Shown piece by piece: positions 45,093 to 54,555 of a DNA stretch of 64,000 bases; within the stretch, counting starts at the first letter, position 1, and each line of letters opens with the position of its first letter. The position numbers were made by a program, and so were the translations under genes. The stretch comes from Microbacterium sp. Bi121. GTDB lineage: Bacteria; Actinomycetota; Actinomycetes; Actinomycetales; Microbacteriaceae. Where the stretch lies: NCBI RefSeq assembly GCF_918698005.1, contig NZ_CAKKLJ010000004.1, positions 328,561 to 392,560 of the forward strand. Reading direction: 5' to 3'. The notes under the pieces are model-generated. The model searched no databases. It saw nothing but the letters and a program-made list of their open reading frames with translations, and was not told the origin of the DNA.

Positions 45093-45809
45093 ATGAACAC
45101 CACACCCCGCGCGGCCACCGCCGCACAGGAGGCCGAACCACGACTGATCGAGGGCACCGATGAACGATTCACCGGGTACGGCGTCATGGGACTGCCGTAC
45201 GCCAGCGACCACTACCTCGCGCTCCGGGCTTTCGTCGCGACATCGGTCGGCCCGGCGTACCGGGCGATCTGGCACCGTGCCCCGGACGGCAGGTGGGAGA
45301 TCTTCACCACGGTCGAGCCTGAATTGAGCTGTCCCCGGTATTTCGGATCCGTGGCGCCGGGTGAGCACGTGCCGGCCATCGACATGGCCTGGCCCGATGA
45401 CTGGACCTGCGAGGTGAAGATGGGCGACCGGCTGTCGTGGCGGATGAACCTCGCCAGCACGCCGGCGACGCGCATGATGAGCGCGGCCGGCGGGGCCATG
45501 CCCGACGGCGCCTGGAACAGCGACGCGGTGCTCGCCTCGATGGGTCCGATGGCGGCGGCATTCCTGGGGATCGGGCGCACGAAGCTGCACGGCAACACGC
45601 CGAACGGCCCGCTCTACAAGGCCGCACCTCAGCAGGTGTGGCGCGTGATCGGCGGGCGGGCCTTGCTCGACGGCGAGGATCTGGGTCGCATCGGGCCGCT
45701 GCCCGAGCAGACCCACCTGGCCGACTTCTGGCTCCCTCAGCGCGGCATCTTCTTCGTCGGGCGGGCAAGCTTCTCCCCCGTTCTCACGAGCACTGCCGTT
45801 CGGAACTGA
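45093..45809 (+). CDS. hypothetical protein, 238 residues
   Basis: Starts MNTTPRAATAAQEAEPRL at 45093. It has many aromatic residues in an all-beta looking N-terminal half (GYGVMGLPYASDHYLALRAF, YRAIWHRAPDGRWEIFTTVEPELSCP). No signal peptide or membrane helix is seen. It precedes the HD-GYP/LuxR gene by 19 bases and may be co-transcribed with it. I do not recognise the family. Confidence 0.7.
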   Translation: MNTTPRAATAAQEAEPRLIEGTDERFTGYGVMGLPYASDHYLALRAFVATSVGPAYRAIWHRAPDGRWEIFTTVEPELSCPRYFGSVAPGEHVPAIDMAWPDDWTCEVKMGDRLSWRMNLASTPATRMMSAAGGAMPDGAWNSDAVLASMGPMAAAFLGIGRTKLHGNTPNGPLYKAAPQQVWRVIGGRALLDGEDLGRIGPLPEQTHLADFWLPQRGIFFVGRASFSPVLTSTAVRN

Positions 45810-45828
45810 TCGAGAGCACACTGGAGAA

Positions 45829-47400
45829 ATGGACCCGACGGCGCAGCAGAGGCGGGGAGTCCTGCCGCGCCGAATCGAGGTCCTGGCAGGGCTCTCGGTG
45901 GCGATCGACCTCGGGCTCGGGCAACCCGCGGAACACATGCTCCGCACGGCGATCATCGCCTGCCGGCTGGCCGATCGGCTCGGTCTGAGCAGCGCCCAGC
46001 GCGCCACGACGTACTACACGGCATTGATCATGTGGATCGGCTGCAATGCCGACTCTGAGGAGTACGCACGGTGGTTCGGCGACGACATCGCCGTCCGTCA
46101 TGACGCGTACTCGGTCGACTGGGTCGGGATGCCGTTCATACGCTTCCTCTTCGGCAACGTCGCTCGCGGGGAGCCGACGACCAGGCGGATGCTGATGATC
46201 GGGGAGATGCTCCGCGACGCCCGCGGACAGCTCGGGGCTCTCATGCACTCGCACTGCGCGTCCGCCGCCGAACTCGCCGTCCACCTGGGACTGCCGATCG
46301 ATGTGGCACGGGCCGTGGAGTTCACCTTCGAGCGTTTCGATGGCGCCGGCCTCCCCCGCGGCTGCCCGGGCGACGAGATCCCCATCGAGATGCGCATCGC
46401 ACAGGTCGCGGATGTCGCCGAGGTCCATCAGCGGATGTACGGCATCGACGCCGCCGTCACGATGATGGGAGCCCGCAGTGGCGGACACTTCGACCCCGCC
46501 GTCGTCGACGCGGTGGTCAGCGACCCGGCGCCGGTGTTCGCCGAGGCTGCGGATGGCGATGTCTGGTCTGCGGCGATCGCCGAGGCACCGGATGCTGAGA
46601 CGCGGCTGGACCAGGACGGCCTAGACCGGCTGGTGAGCGCGATCGGGGACTTCGCCGACCTGAAGTGTCCCTTCGCGCTCGGGCATTCGCGAGCCGTCGC
46701 CGCGCTCGCTGCAGACGTCGGCGCACAGCTCGGGATGGAGGCCGACGAGGTGCGCGCCCTGCGCCGGGCCGGGCATCTGCACGACATCGGCCGGCTCGGC
46801 GTCTCGAGCCAGATCTGGTCCAAGCCCGGTGATCTCACTGCGTCGGAGTGGGAACGGGTACGGATGCACCCGTACCTCACCGACCGGGTGCTGTCACGGA
46901 TCTCCGGCCTCGAGCGGGAGCGGACCTATGCCCGCGCCCACCACGAGCATCTCGACGGCAGCGGCTACCCGCTGGGTATGCCGGGTGCCTCGCTCGGCCC
47001 GGGCGAGCGCATCCTGGCGGTCGCTGTCGCCTACCAATCAGCGCTCGAGCCGCGCCCGTACCGCGAAGCGCTGGATGCAGCCTCAGCCGCAGAGCGGATG
47101 CGTGGCCGCAGTGCACACGGTCAGCTCGACCCGGAGTACACCGAGGCCCTGCTGAGCGTCGTCGCAGGGCGCCACACCCCTCGAGTTCGCGACGACGACG
47201 GCCTCACTCTGCGCGAACGCGAGGTGCTGGCGCACGTGGCCCGTGGGCTCAGCAACCGGCAGATCGCCGACAAGCTCGTGCTGAGCGAGAAGACCGTGCG
47301 CAACCACGTCGAGCGCACGTACGCCAAGATCGGCGCGAGCAACAGGGTGGGCGCGAGCCTGTATGCGCTGCAGCACGGGTTGGCGTCGCCGTTCGTGTGA
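45829..47400 (+). CDS. tandem HD-GYP protein with LuxR-type HTH
   Basis: A 523-residue protein. Residues about 20-230 look like a degenerate HD-GYP (FERFDGAGLPRGCPGDEIPIEMRI and VADVAEVHQRMYG). Residues 280-450 are an intact one: HLHDIGRLGVSSQIW (HD at 318-319) and HHEHLDGSGYPLGMPG (371-386). Residues 458-518 are a LuxR-type HTH (LTLREREVLAHVARGLSNRQIA). An HD phosphohydrolase controlling its own DNA-binding domain is implied; the substrate (cyclic di-GMP or another nucleotide) is not shown. The start at 45829 lies 19 bases after the upstream hypothetical. Confidence 0.85.
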   Translation: MDPTAQQRRGVLPRRIEVLAGLSVAIDLGLGQPAEHMLRTAIIACRLADRLGLSSAQRATTYYTALIMWIGCNADSEEYARWFGDDIAVRHDAYSVDWVGMPFIRFLFGNVARGEPTTRRMLMIGEMLRDARGQLGALMHSHCASAAELAVHLGLPIDVARAVEFTFERFDGAGLPRGCPGDEIPIEMRIAQVADVAEVHQRMYGIDAAVTMMGARSGGHFDPAVVDAVVSDPAPVFAEAADGDVWSAAIAEAPDAETRLDQDGLDRLVSAIGDFADLKCPFALGHSRAVAALAADVGAQLGMEADEVRALRRAGHLHDIGRLGVSSQIWSKPGDLTASEWERVRMHPYLTDRVLSRISGLERERTYARAHHEHLDGSGYPLGMPGASLGPGERILAVAVAYQSALEPRPYREALDAASAAERMRGRSAHGQLDPEYTEALLSVVAGRHTPRVRDDDGLTLREREVLAHVARGLSNRQIADKLVLSEKTVRNHVERTYAKIGASNRVGASLYALQHGLASPFV

Positions 47401-47424
47401 CCACCTGATCCAAGGAGACCTGCC

Positions 47425-47985
47425 ATGTCCATCATCACCACCCCGGATGACGCCGATGAGGCCGTCGCCGATCTGTATGCCTCCGAGATCGCCGAGCTCG
47501 GCTACGTGCCCAGCCACACCCGCATGATGGCGGTGAACCCTGATGCGTTCCGCGCCTTCCAGCAGTTGGTGCGCACGATCGTCTCGCAGCTCGGAGTCCG
47601 CCGGTACGAGCTCGCCACTCTTGCCGCCGCGGACGCGATCGGCTCGCAGTCATGCCGATACGCGCACGCGCGCAAGTCGCTGAAGCTGTTCGACGAGGAG
47701 CAGCTGGAACGGATCCTCCGCGACTATCACGACGCGCGGCTCAGCGACGCCGAGATGGCCCTGATGGACTTCGCGGCGAAGCTCAGCCGCGATTCGGCAT
47801 CCATGACGGACGCCGACAGCCTCCGCCTGCGCGAGGTCGGATTCACCGATCGCGAGATCGTGGACATCGCCCTTGCGGCATCGGTGCGCAACTACTTCAG
47901 TCGAGCACTGCACGCGCTTGCGGTCGAGGTCGACGTCCCGCCCGGGCTCAGCCCGAGCATCCAGGACGCGTTGACGACGAGCTGA
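47425..47985 (+). CDS. AhpD-like carboxymuconolactone decarboxylase family protein
   Basis: A 186-residue peroxidase-related protein. The active-site segment is IGSQSCRYAHARKSLKLF. The usual CxxC...H motif has serine in the first cysteine position, so only one redox cysteine and the histidine remain. A good AAGGAGA ribosome site lies before the ATG. It is the last gene of the plus-strand group and converges on der. Confidence 0.82.
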   Translation: MSIITTPDDADEAVADLYASEIAELGYVPSHTRMMAVNPDAFRAFQQLVRTIVSQLGVRRYELATLAAADAIGSQSCRYAHARKSLKLFDEEQLERILRDYHDARLSDAEMALMDFAAKLSRDSASMTDADSLRLREVGFTDREIVDIALAASVRNYFSRALHALAVEVDVPPGLSPSIQDALTTS

Positions 47986-47986
47986 C

Positions 47987-49510
47987 TCAGCGCTGGCGCT
48001 TCTCCCGCACACGCATGTTGATGACGATCGGCGTGCCCTCGAACTCGTACAGCTCGCGCAGACGGCGCTGGATGTACCGGCGGTAGCCGGGGTCGAGGAA
48101 TCCGGTCGTGAACAGCACGAACGTCGGCGGACGCGTCGACGCCTGCGTGCCGAACAGGATGCGCGGCTGCTTGCCACCGCGCAGCGGGTGCGGGTGCTCG
48201 GCGACGAGCTCGGAGATGAACGCGTTGAACTTGCCGGTCGGGATGCGGCGATCCCAGTTCTCCAGAGCCGTCTCCAGCGCGGGGACGAGCTTGTCGAGGT
48301 GACGGCCGGTCTTGGCGGAGATGTTCACCCGAGGCGCCCAGCTCACGTGCGCGAGATCCTGCTCGATCTCGCGTTCCAGGTACCGGCGGCGGTCCTGGTT
48401 CTCGAGGTCGGTGTCGCTCAGGCGGTCCCACTTGTTGAAGGCGAGGACGAGTGAACGACCGGACTCGAGCACGAGGTCGATGATGCGCACGTCCTGCTCG
48501 CTGAGCGGCTGCGACACGTCGAGCACGACGACGGCGACCTCGGCCTTCTCGAGGGCGGCCGAGGTGCGCAGCGACGCGTAGAAGTCCGCGCCCTGCTGCA
48601 GGTGCACGCGGCGGCGGATGCCGGCGGTGTCGATCAGACGCCACAGCTTGCCACCGAGCTCGACGACCTCGTCCACCGGGTCGCGAGTCGTGCCGGCGAG
48701 GTCGTTGACAACGACGCGCTCTTCACCTGCGGCCTTGTTCAGAAGCGACGACTTGCCGACGTTCGGGCGACCGAGGATCGCGACGCGGCGCGGTCCGCCG
48801 ATCTCGTACTTCGCGACGGCCGAGATGCTGGGCAGCTTCTCGAGCACGGCGTCGAGCAGGTCGGCGACACCGCGGCCGTGGACGGCCGAGGTCGGGTACG
48901 GCTGGCCGAGACCGAGGTTCCACAGGGCCGCGGACTCAGGCTCCTGGCGCGTGTCGTCGATCTTGTTCGCGACGAGGAACACCGGCTTGCCGCTCTTGCG
49001 CAGCAACCGCACGACGTGCTCGTCGGTGGACGTGGCGCCCACCATCGCGTCGACGACGAACAGCACGACGTCGCACAGGTCGATGGCGATCTCGGCCTGC
49101 GCTGCGACGGAGCGGTCGATGCCCTTGGCATCCGGCTCCCACCCGCCGGTGTCGACGAGCGAGAACCGCCGGTCGTTCCACTCCGCCTTGTAGGTCACGC
49201 GGTCGCGGGTGACGCCGGGGGTGTCCTCGACGACGGCCTCGCGGCGGCCGAGGATGCGGTTCACCAGCGCGGACTTGCCGACGTTCGGGCGCCCGACGAT
49301 CGCGACGACGGGGAGGGCGGGAAGGAACTCGACACCGCCCTCTGCGCGGCTGAGGCCCGCGAGGAGCTGAGCGTCTTCCTCATCGAGGTCGTAGTCGGCG
49401 AGACCGGCGCGCAGGGCCTCAGCGCGCTGTTCGGCGAGCTGCTCGTCGAGCTCATCCATCTTCTCGGCGAGGTGGTCGGGGCCACCTTCGTATTCTTCGT
49501 CAGCGGCCAT
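47987..49510 (-). CDS. der: ribosome biogenesis GTPase Der
   Basis: A 507-residue GTPase with two G domains: [15 protein letters not shown] (first) and [15 protein letters not shown] (second), each with DTPG/DTAG and NKxD motifs (VANKIDD, AFNKWDR). A C-terminal KH-like domain ends the protein. The N-terminus has an acidic extension of about 65 residues common in actinobacteria. Essential for 50S assembly. It overlaps cmk by 11 bases. Confidence 0.96.
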   Translation of the reverse strand: MAADEEYEGGPDHLAEKMDELDEQLAEQRAEALRAGLADYDLDEEDAQLLAGLSRAEGGVEFLPALPVVAIVGRPNVGKSALVNRILGRREAVVEDTPGVTRDRVTYKAEWNDRRFSLVDTGGWEPDAKGIDRSVAAQAEIAIDLCDVVLFVVDAMVGATSTDEHVVRLLRKSGKPVFLVANKIDDTRQEPESAALWNLGLGQPYPTSAVHGRGVADLLDAVLEKLPSISAVAKYEIGGPRRVAILGRPNVGKSSLLNKAAGEERVVVNDLAGTTRDPVDEVVELGGKLWRLIDTAGIRRRVHLQQGADFYASLRTSAALEKAEVAVVVLDVSQPLSEQDVRIIDLVLESGRSLVLAFNKWDRLSDTDLENQDRRRYLEREIEQDLAHVSWAPRVNISAKTGRHLDKLVPALETALENWDRRIPTGKFNAFISELVAEHPHPLRGGKQPRILFGTQASTRPPTFVLFTTGFLDPGYRRYIQRRLRELYEFEGTPIVINMRVREKRQR

Positions 49511-50222
49511 GTTCCGCTCCTTGCTTTCGGTCGATCACCGCGAGTACGGCGTCGATGGTCTGTGGGAAATCGAGGTGGGTGGTGTCGACGACCTCGACGC
49601 CTTCTGCGGCGTTCAGGAAGTCGACGACGGCGCTGTCGGAGGCATCGCGCTTGTGCAGTGCTGCTGCCACCTCCGCAGCGTTCTCTCCGGCGAGCTCACC
49701 GGCTCGCCTGGCCGCGCGCACCTCGGGCGCAGCGGTGAGGAGGATGCGGACCGGTGCATCAGGGGCGACGACGGTGGTGATGTCGCGCCCCTCGACGACG
49801 ACGGCCGGGTGGGGCGCGTGCGCGACGAGAGACCGGAAGAAGATGTTGACCTGCTCGCGGACGGCGGGCACGCGGGCGACACCGCTGACGGCGCCGGAGA
49901 CGCGCGGCTCGCGGATCGCCGCCGTGATGTCCGTCTCGCCGATGCCGACGGTGCGGTCGTCGGGGTCGAGACCGAGACGCAGATCGAATTCGGATGCCGC
50001 GGCCAGAACGGCCTGCGAGTCATCGGTGTCGTCGCCGCGCTCGAGGACGTGCCACGCGAGCGCACGGTATGCGGCACCGGTGTCGAGGAGGCCGTAGCCG
50101 CGCTGCCGGGCGATCGCCGCTGACACGCTCGACTTGCCGGAACCTGCGGGGCCGTCGATGGCGATGAACTTGCCCGCTCCGGGCAAGTTCACCTGTGCTG
50201 AGCCTGTCGAAGTGCTACTCAT
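49500..50222 (-). CDS. cmk: cytidylate kinase
   Basis: A 240-residue kinase that phosphorylates CMP/dCMP. Walker A is [12 protein letters not shown] (21-32). The first residues [10 protein letters not shown] are encoded by a dispersed repeat that also appears in the next three genes. An AGGAGCGACC site upstream supports the ATG at 50222. It overlaps tyrA by 8 bases and der by 11. Confidence 0.95.
   Translation of the reverse strand: MSSTSTGSAQVNLPGAGKFIAIDGPAGSGKSSVSAAIARQRGYGLLDTGAAYRALAWHVLERGDDTDDSQAVLAAASEFDLRLGLDPDDRTVGIGETDITAAIREPRVSGAVSGVARVPAVREQVNIFFRSLVAHAPHPAVVVEGRDITTVVAPDAPVRILLTAAPEVRAARRAGELAGENAAEVAAALHKRDASDSAVVDFLNAAEGVEVVDTTHLDFPQTIDAVLAVIDRKQGAEHGR
50194..50213. repeat. 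dispersed inverted-repeat element copy 1 (in cmk start)
   Basis: GCTGAGCCTGTCGAAG core lying in the first codons of cmk. On the minus strand it reads CTTCGACAGGCTCAGC and encodes part of STGSAQ. Confidence 0.75.
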
Positions 50223-51339
50223 TGGTCGCTCCTGCAATCCGCCATCCGCGCTCCTGCAGTCCCTCCACCGCGCCGAGCAGAGCGGCGGGGGCCACACTGA
50301 TCTCGGCGAGGCCGAACTGCGCGCCCGGCGAATGCTCCAGGCGCAGATCCTCTACGTTCACACCCAGCTCGCCCAGCTCGCCGAACAGACGTCCGAGCTG
50401 GCCGGCGGTGTCGTCCACCATGACGACGAGCTGCTCGAACTTGCGGTTCTGGCCGTGCTTGCCTGGGAGTCGCTCGACGCCGTCGTTGCCCTGTCTGATC
50501 GTCTCGGCGACTGCTCGACGCGCGCCGGGCGCGTCGGGGGCGCGAAGCGCGTCCGACACGGTCTTGAGGTCCGCGGCGAGGGCGTCGAGCACTTCGACGA
50601 CGGGATCGGCGTTGGCCCCGAGGATCTGCACCCACAGTTCGGGGGCGGATGCCGCGATGCGGGTGGTGTCGCGGACGCCTTGTCCGGCGAGCCGCAGCGC
50701 GTCCTCGTCGGCCATCGCGAGGCGTGCGGCGAGAAGACTGGCGACGACCTGCGGAACGTGCGAGGTGAGCGCCACCGAGCGGTCGTGCTCCTCCGGCGTC
50801 ATCTCGAGCGGCATGGCACCGACGTCGAGGGCGAGGTCTTCGACGAGAGCAAGATCCGCTGCGCGGGTCTCCTCGTCGCGGCAGACGACCCAGGGGCGCC
50901 CGATGAACAGATCGGCGCGGGCCGAGATCGCTCCCCCGCGCTCACGACCGGCGAGCGGATGCGACCCGATGTAGCGCGTGAGGTCGACGCCGCGATCCTT
51001 GAGCGCACGGAACGGCTCGAGCTTCACGCTCGCGACATCCGTGACGACAGCATCCGGGTGCTTCGCGAGCTCCGCCTCGATGACGTCGGCGGTCACGTCC
51101 GGCGGAACCGAGACGACGATCAGCGACGGGGCGTCGTCCTCGCGGGCAGCGCGTCCTGCGCCGTAGTCGATCGCCAGACGCAGCTGAGCGGGCGACGTGT
51201 CGGCGAGGACGACGTCGATTCCCTTGGCGCGCAGCGCATGCCCGATGCTCGCTCCGAGGAGCCCGGCACCGACGATGCGCACGGTCCCCGAGAGGCGCGG
51301 CGCGTTGCCGTTGCCATGGGTTCTGGCGGTGTCGCTCAC
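50215..51339 (-). CDS. tyrA: prephenate dehydrogenase with C-terminal ACT domain
   Basis: A 374-residue enzyme of tyrosine synthesis. The NAD motif is VRIVGAGLLGASIGHAL near residues 20-36, the active region DVASVKLEPFRAL and IGSHPLAGRERGG. The last 70 residues form an ACT-like regulatory domain (LVVMVDDTAGQLGRLFGELG), which suggests allosteric control by an aromatic amino acid. GTG start at 51339 overlaps the stop of the pseudouridine synthase gene (GTGA). It is inserted between rlu and cmk. Confidence 0.92.
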   Translation of the reverse strand: MSDTARTHGNGNAPRLSGTVRIVGAGLLGASIGHALRAKGIDVVLADTSPAQLRLAIDYGAGRAAREDDAPSLIVVSVPPDVTADVIEAELAKHPDAVVTDVASVKLEPFRALKDRGVDLTRYIGSHPLAGRERGGAISARADLFIGRPWVVCRDEETRAADLALVEDLALDVGAMPLEMTPEEHDRSVALTSHVPQVVASLLAARLAMADEDALRLAGQGVRDTTRIAASAPELWVQILGANADPVVEVLDALAADLKTVSDALRAPDAPGARRAVAETIRQGNDGVERLPGKHGQNRKFEQLVVMVDDTAGQLGRLFGELGELGVNVEDLRLEHSPGAQFGLAEISVAPAALLGAVEGLQERGWRIAGATNE

Positions 51340-52142
51340 TCGGTCTCCTGGGCGTCTCCCGGCGTAGCGTCCGCAGGGGCATCGTGGCGCGCGAGAGTCA
51401 GAAGCGCACCACGTTCGATTTTAGTCAGTTCTCTGCTCTTCCCCGCCGGGAGGGTTCCCAGGTGGAGAGGACCGAACTGACGGCGCACGAGTTCGGTGAC
51501 GGGATGCCCCACCTCGGCGAGCATCCGGCGCACGATCCGGTTGCGTCCGGAGTGCAGAGTGAGCTCGACGAGGCTGGCCCCGCGGGAAGCGTCCAGCAGT
51601 CGCGCTTTGTCCGCTTGGATGAAGCCGTCATCCAGATCGAAGCCCGTGGTGAGCTTGGCGATCGTCTGAGCCGTGACGATTCCCTCGACCTTGGCGATGT
51701 ACACCTTGGTGACCCCGAACGACGGGTGGGCGAGCACGTGGGCGAGCTCGCCGTCGTTCGTGAGGATGAGCAGTCCGCTGGTCTCGGCATCCAGTCGCCC
51801 GACGTTGTACAGCCGCTCCTCGTACTCCTTCGTGAACCGGCGCAGGTCGGGGCGTCCGTTCTCGTCCTTCATCGTGCTGACGACGCCGGTGGGCTTGTTC
51901 AGCATCACGTAGCGCTTCGAGACGTCGAGCTGGATCGCCGTGCCGTCGACGTCGACGAGGTCGTTCTCGGGGTCGATGCGGCGGCCGAGCTCTTGGACGA
52001 CTTCGCCGTTGACGCGGATGCGTCCTTCGACGATGTACTGCTCGACCACGCGGCGCGATGCCACGCCGGCGGCGGCGAGGACCTTCTGCAGGCGGACGCC
52101 TTCTGGTCCTGCGTCGGTCCCTGAGCTTGTCGAATGGGTCAT
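51336..52142 (-). CDS. rRNA pseudouridine synthase (RluB/RsuA type)
   Basis: A 268-residue enzyme. The N-terminal S4 domain is VRLQKVLAAAGVASRRVVEQYI, and the catalytic aspartate is in VGRLDAETSGLLILTNDG. It modifies uridine in ribosomal RNA. The first codons MTHSTSSGTD come from the dispersed repeat. ATGA overlap with scpB. Confidence 0.93.
   Translation of the reverse strand: MTHSTSSGTDAGPEGVRLQKVLAAAGVASRRVVEQYIVEGRIRVNGEVVQELGRRIDPENDLVDVDGTAIQLDVSKRYVMLNKPTGVVSTMKDENGRPDLRRFTKEYEERLYNVGRLDAETSGLLILTNDGELAHVLAHPSFGVTKVYIAKVEGIVTAQTIAKLTTGFDLDDGFIQADKARLLDASRGASLVELTLHSGRNRIVRRMLAEVGHPVTELVRRQFGPLHLGTLPAGKSRELTKIERGALLTLARHDAPADATPGDAQETE
52118..52136. repeat. dispersed inverted-repeat element copy 2 (in pseudouridine synthase start)
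   Basis: CCTGAGCTTGTCGAATGGG lies in the first codons of the pseudouridine synthase gene and encodes part of HSTSSGT. Confidence 0.75.
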
Positions 52143-52738
52143 CGGATGGTTCCTTCGTCGAATCCTTCTGCACCGTCGTCGAGCAGCGGCGAGATCGGCG
52201 GCAGCTCGTCGAGCGAGTTGATGCCGAGGTTCTGCAGCAGTGCGTCCGTGGTGCCGTAATTGATGGCGCCGGTCTCGGAGTCGGCGAACAGTTCGGTGAT
52301 GAGTCCGCGCGCGAGCAGCGTGCGCACGACGGAGTCGACGTTCACCGCGCGGATGGATGCCACCTGGCTCCGCGTGACCGGCTGCTTGTAGGCGATGACC
52401 GCGAGAGTCTCGAGCGCCGCCTGCGAGAGCCGAGCAGGCGCCTGTCCGCCGACGAACTCCGCGACGAGGTCGTCATGGTCTTCGCGCACGTACAGCCGCC
52501 ACCCTCCGCCGACCTCGCGCAGCTCGAATCCTCGACGGGGGCCGGGGCCGTTGCCGTCGTAGTCGTCGACGAGCGTCTCGATCGCCTGGCGCACGGCTGG
52601 CACCGGTGCACCGACAGCCGCGGCGAGGGCGACGAGGCCGAGCGGCTCGTCGATGATCAGGAGGATGGCTTCGAGCTTCTCGGTGAGTGGAGTCTCGAGC
52701 ACGGCGGTCGCTGAGCCCGTCGAAGTGTCATCGGTCAT
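52139..52738 (-). CDS. scpB: SMC-Scp complex subunit ScpB
   Basis: A 199-residue winged-helix protein of the condensin SMC-ScpAB complex for chromosome organisation. LTEKLEAILLIIDEPLGLVALAAAV and LAVIAYKQPVTRSQVASIRAVNVDSVVRTLLARGLI are conserved segments. The N-terminus MTDDTSTGSATAV contains residues from the dispersed repeat. It overlaps scpA by 11 bases. Confidence 0.93.
   Translation of the reverse strand: MTDDTSTGSATAVLETPLTEKLEAILLIIDEPLGLVALAAAVGAPVPAVRQAIETLVDDYDGNGPGPRRGFELREVGGGWRLYVREDHDDLVAEFVGGQAPARLSQAALETLAVIAYKQPVTRSQVASIRAVNVDSVVRTLLARGLITELFADSETGAINYGTTDALLQNLGINSLDELPPISPLLDDGAEGFDEGTIR
52709..52725. repeat. dispersed inverted-repeat element copy 3 (in scpB start)
   Basis: CGCTGAGCCCGTCGAAG lies in the first codons of scpB and encodes part of TSTGSA. 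Confidence 0.75.
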
Positions 52739-53591
52739 AGTCGGCTCCCAGGCTCGCCAGTGTCTCGTCCGACCAGGAGTCGGCGGCCCAGCGCAGCGTG
52801 AGCTCGCCGAGCGGTTCCAGTTGTTCGAAGGACAGTGCGGCGTGACGGTACAGCTCGAGCACCGAGATGAACCGTGCGACGACGATGCCGGGCTCTGCGG
52901 TGCCGGCGACGAGCTCGCGGAACGTCAGCGACTCGCTGGTGCGGAGCAGAGTGACGACGATCGCGGCCTGCTCGCGGATGCTGACCAGCGGTGCGTGCAG
53001 GTGGTCGAAGCCGACGGTCGGGATCTCCTTGGGCGCGAACGCGAGGAGGGCGAGGGCCGCGAAGTCATCGGCGCTGAGCGTCCAGACCAGTTCCGGCGTC
53101 TGGCGTCGGTGCTTCTCGTCGAGTCGGACGGCGCGGGTGTGGCGACGGTCTTCGCGTTGCAGGCACCGCGCGAACCACGCCGAGACCTCTTTGAAAGCCC
53201 GGTACTGCAGCAACCGCGCGAACAGCAGGTCGCGAGCCTCGAGCAGCGCGACGGCTTCGGCATCGACGAGCTCGCCCTGCGGCAGGAGCCCGGCGACCTT
53301 CATGTCGAGCAGAGTCGCCGCGACGACGAGGAATTCGGATGCCTGATCCAGCTCCTCGTCGGCCTCGAGCTCCTTCAGGTACGAGATGAACTCGTTCGTC
53401 ACGGCGCTGAGCGACACCTCGGTGATGTCCATCTCGTGCTTCGAGATGAGGTTCAGCAGCAGGTCGAACGGCCCGTCGAAGTTCGTCAGCGAGACGCGGA
53501 ACCCTTCGACGGGTTCAGGGGCCGCATCCGCAGACTCGATCCCTGAGCCTGTCGAGGGATCGGCGACTTCCTCGCTACGCGACGGCGCCAC
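52728..53591 (-). CDS. scpA: SMC-Scp complex subunit ScpA
   Basis: A 287-residue kleisin. The conserved start of the domain is VSLTNFDGPFDLLLNLISKHEMDITEV, preceded by about 35 residues made largely of two dispersed repeat copies (STGSG and PEPVEG). The GTG at 53591 is chosen since it lies 17 bases inside the parA end; an ATG at 53639 is an alternative. It works with ScpB and SMC. Confidence 0.9.
   Translation of the reverse strand: MAPSRSEEVADPSTGSGIESADAAPEPVEGFRVSLTNFDGPFDLLLNLISKHEMDITEVSLSAVTNEFISYLKELEADEELDQASEFLVVAATLLDMKVAGLLPQGELVDAEAVALLEARDLLFARLLQYRAFKEVSAWFARCLQREDRRHTRAVRLDEKHRRQTPELVWTLSADDFAALALLAFAPKEIPTVGFDHLHAPLVSIREQAAIVVTLLRTSESLTFRELVAGTAEPGIVVARFISVLELYRHAALSFEQLEPLGELTLRWAADSWSDETLASLGADYDR
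53502..53559. repeat. dispersed inverted-repeat element, two copies in scpA start
   Basis: CCCTTCGACGGGTTCAGGGG (53502-53521) and CCCTGAGCCTGTCGAGGGA (53541-53559) lie in the N-terminal coding region of scpA in opposite orientation. They encode PEPVEG and STGSG. Confidence 0.75.
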
Positions 53592-54465
53592 GGGCGACCA
53601 GCTCCCGAGCCAGTCGCAGGTACGCCTGAGCGGCGGCATGCTCCGGCGCGAACTCGGTGATGGGCACCCCGGACACCGACGCGTCGGGGAACTTCACAGT
53701 GCGTCCGATCACGGTCTCGAGCACATCGTCGCCGAAGGCCTCGACCACGCGCTCCAGCACCTCGCGCGAGTGCAGAGTGCGAGCGTCGTACATCGTGGCG
53801 AGCAGGCCGTCGAGCTGGATCGCGGGGTTCAGCCGGTCGCGCACCTTCTCGATGGTCTCGATGAGCAGCGCCACGCCGCGGAGGGCGAAGAACTCGCACT
53901 CCAGCGGGATGAGCACGCCGTGGCTCGCGGTGAGGGCGTTGACCGTGAGCAACCCGAGCGAGGGCTGGCAGTCGATGAGGATGACGTCGTACTCCCCCGC
54001 CACCTGACGCAGCACGCGGGCGAGGATCGTCTCACGCGCGACCTCGTTGACGAGGTGCACCTCGGCCGCTGACAGGTCGATGTTCGCCGGCATGACGTCG
54101 AGTCCCGCCACATTGGACGTCACGATCGCGTCGTGCGCGTCGCGCTTGGTGTCCAGCAGCAGGTCGTAGACCGTGGGGACGTCGTGGGTCTGGATGCCGA
54201 GGCCCGCAGACAGGGCTCCCTGCGGATCGAAGTCGACGGCCAGCACCTTGCGGCCGTATTCGGCGAGGGATGCTGCGAGGTTGATCGACGTGGTCGTCTT
54301 GCCGACGCCGCCCTTCTGGTTGCACAGCGCGATGATGCGCGCGGGCCCATGGGACTGAAGCGGAGCGGGAGTCGGGAAGCCATGGTAGGGACGCCCGGTG
54401 GGACCCATGGGGGTGTCGTCGGTCTTCGACGTCTTGCCCTTGGTCTTCGTCGCGTTCTGAGCCAC
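53575..54465 (-). CDS. ParA family ATPase
   Basis: A 296-residue deviant Walker ATPase. The motif is NQKGGVGKTTTSINLAAS near residue 55, with DFDPQGALSAGLG and later DCQPSLGLLTVNAL. It is the second ParA-like protein usually found beside scpAB, not the parAB-parS origin copy. The GTG at 54465 (VAQNAT) is preferred because GCAGGAG lies just upstream; an ATG seven codons earlier has no clear site. Confidence 0.92.
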   Translation of the reverse strand: MAQNATKTKGKTSKTDDTPMGPTGRPYHGFPTPAPLQSHGPARIIALCNQKGGVGKTTTSINLAASLAEYGRKVLAVDFDPQGALSAGLGIQTHDVPTVYDLLLDTKRDAHDAIVTSNVAGLDVMPANIDLSAAEVHLVNEVARETILARVLRQVAGEYDVILIDCQPSLGLLTVNALTASHGVLIPLECEFFALRGVALLIETIEKVRDRLNPAIQLDGLLATMYDARTLHSREVLERVVEAFGDDVLETVIGRTVKFPDASVSGVPITEFAPEHAAAQAYLRLARELVARGAVA

Positions 54466-54555
54466 CGAATCTCCTGCTTCCCTCATGCTTGCTCGATTCT
54501 AGCTATTCACCTGCGATTCCGCCGGTTCCGTGCCCGGCGATCCCCCAGGAGCCCG

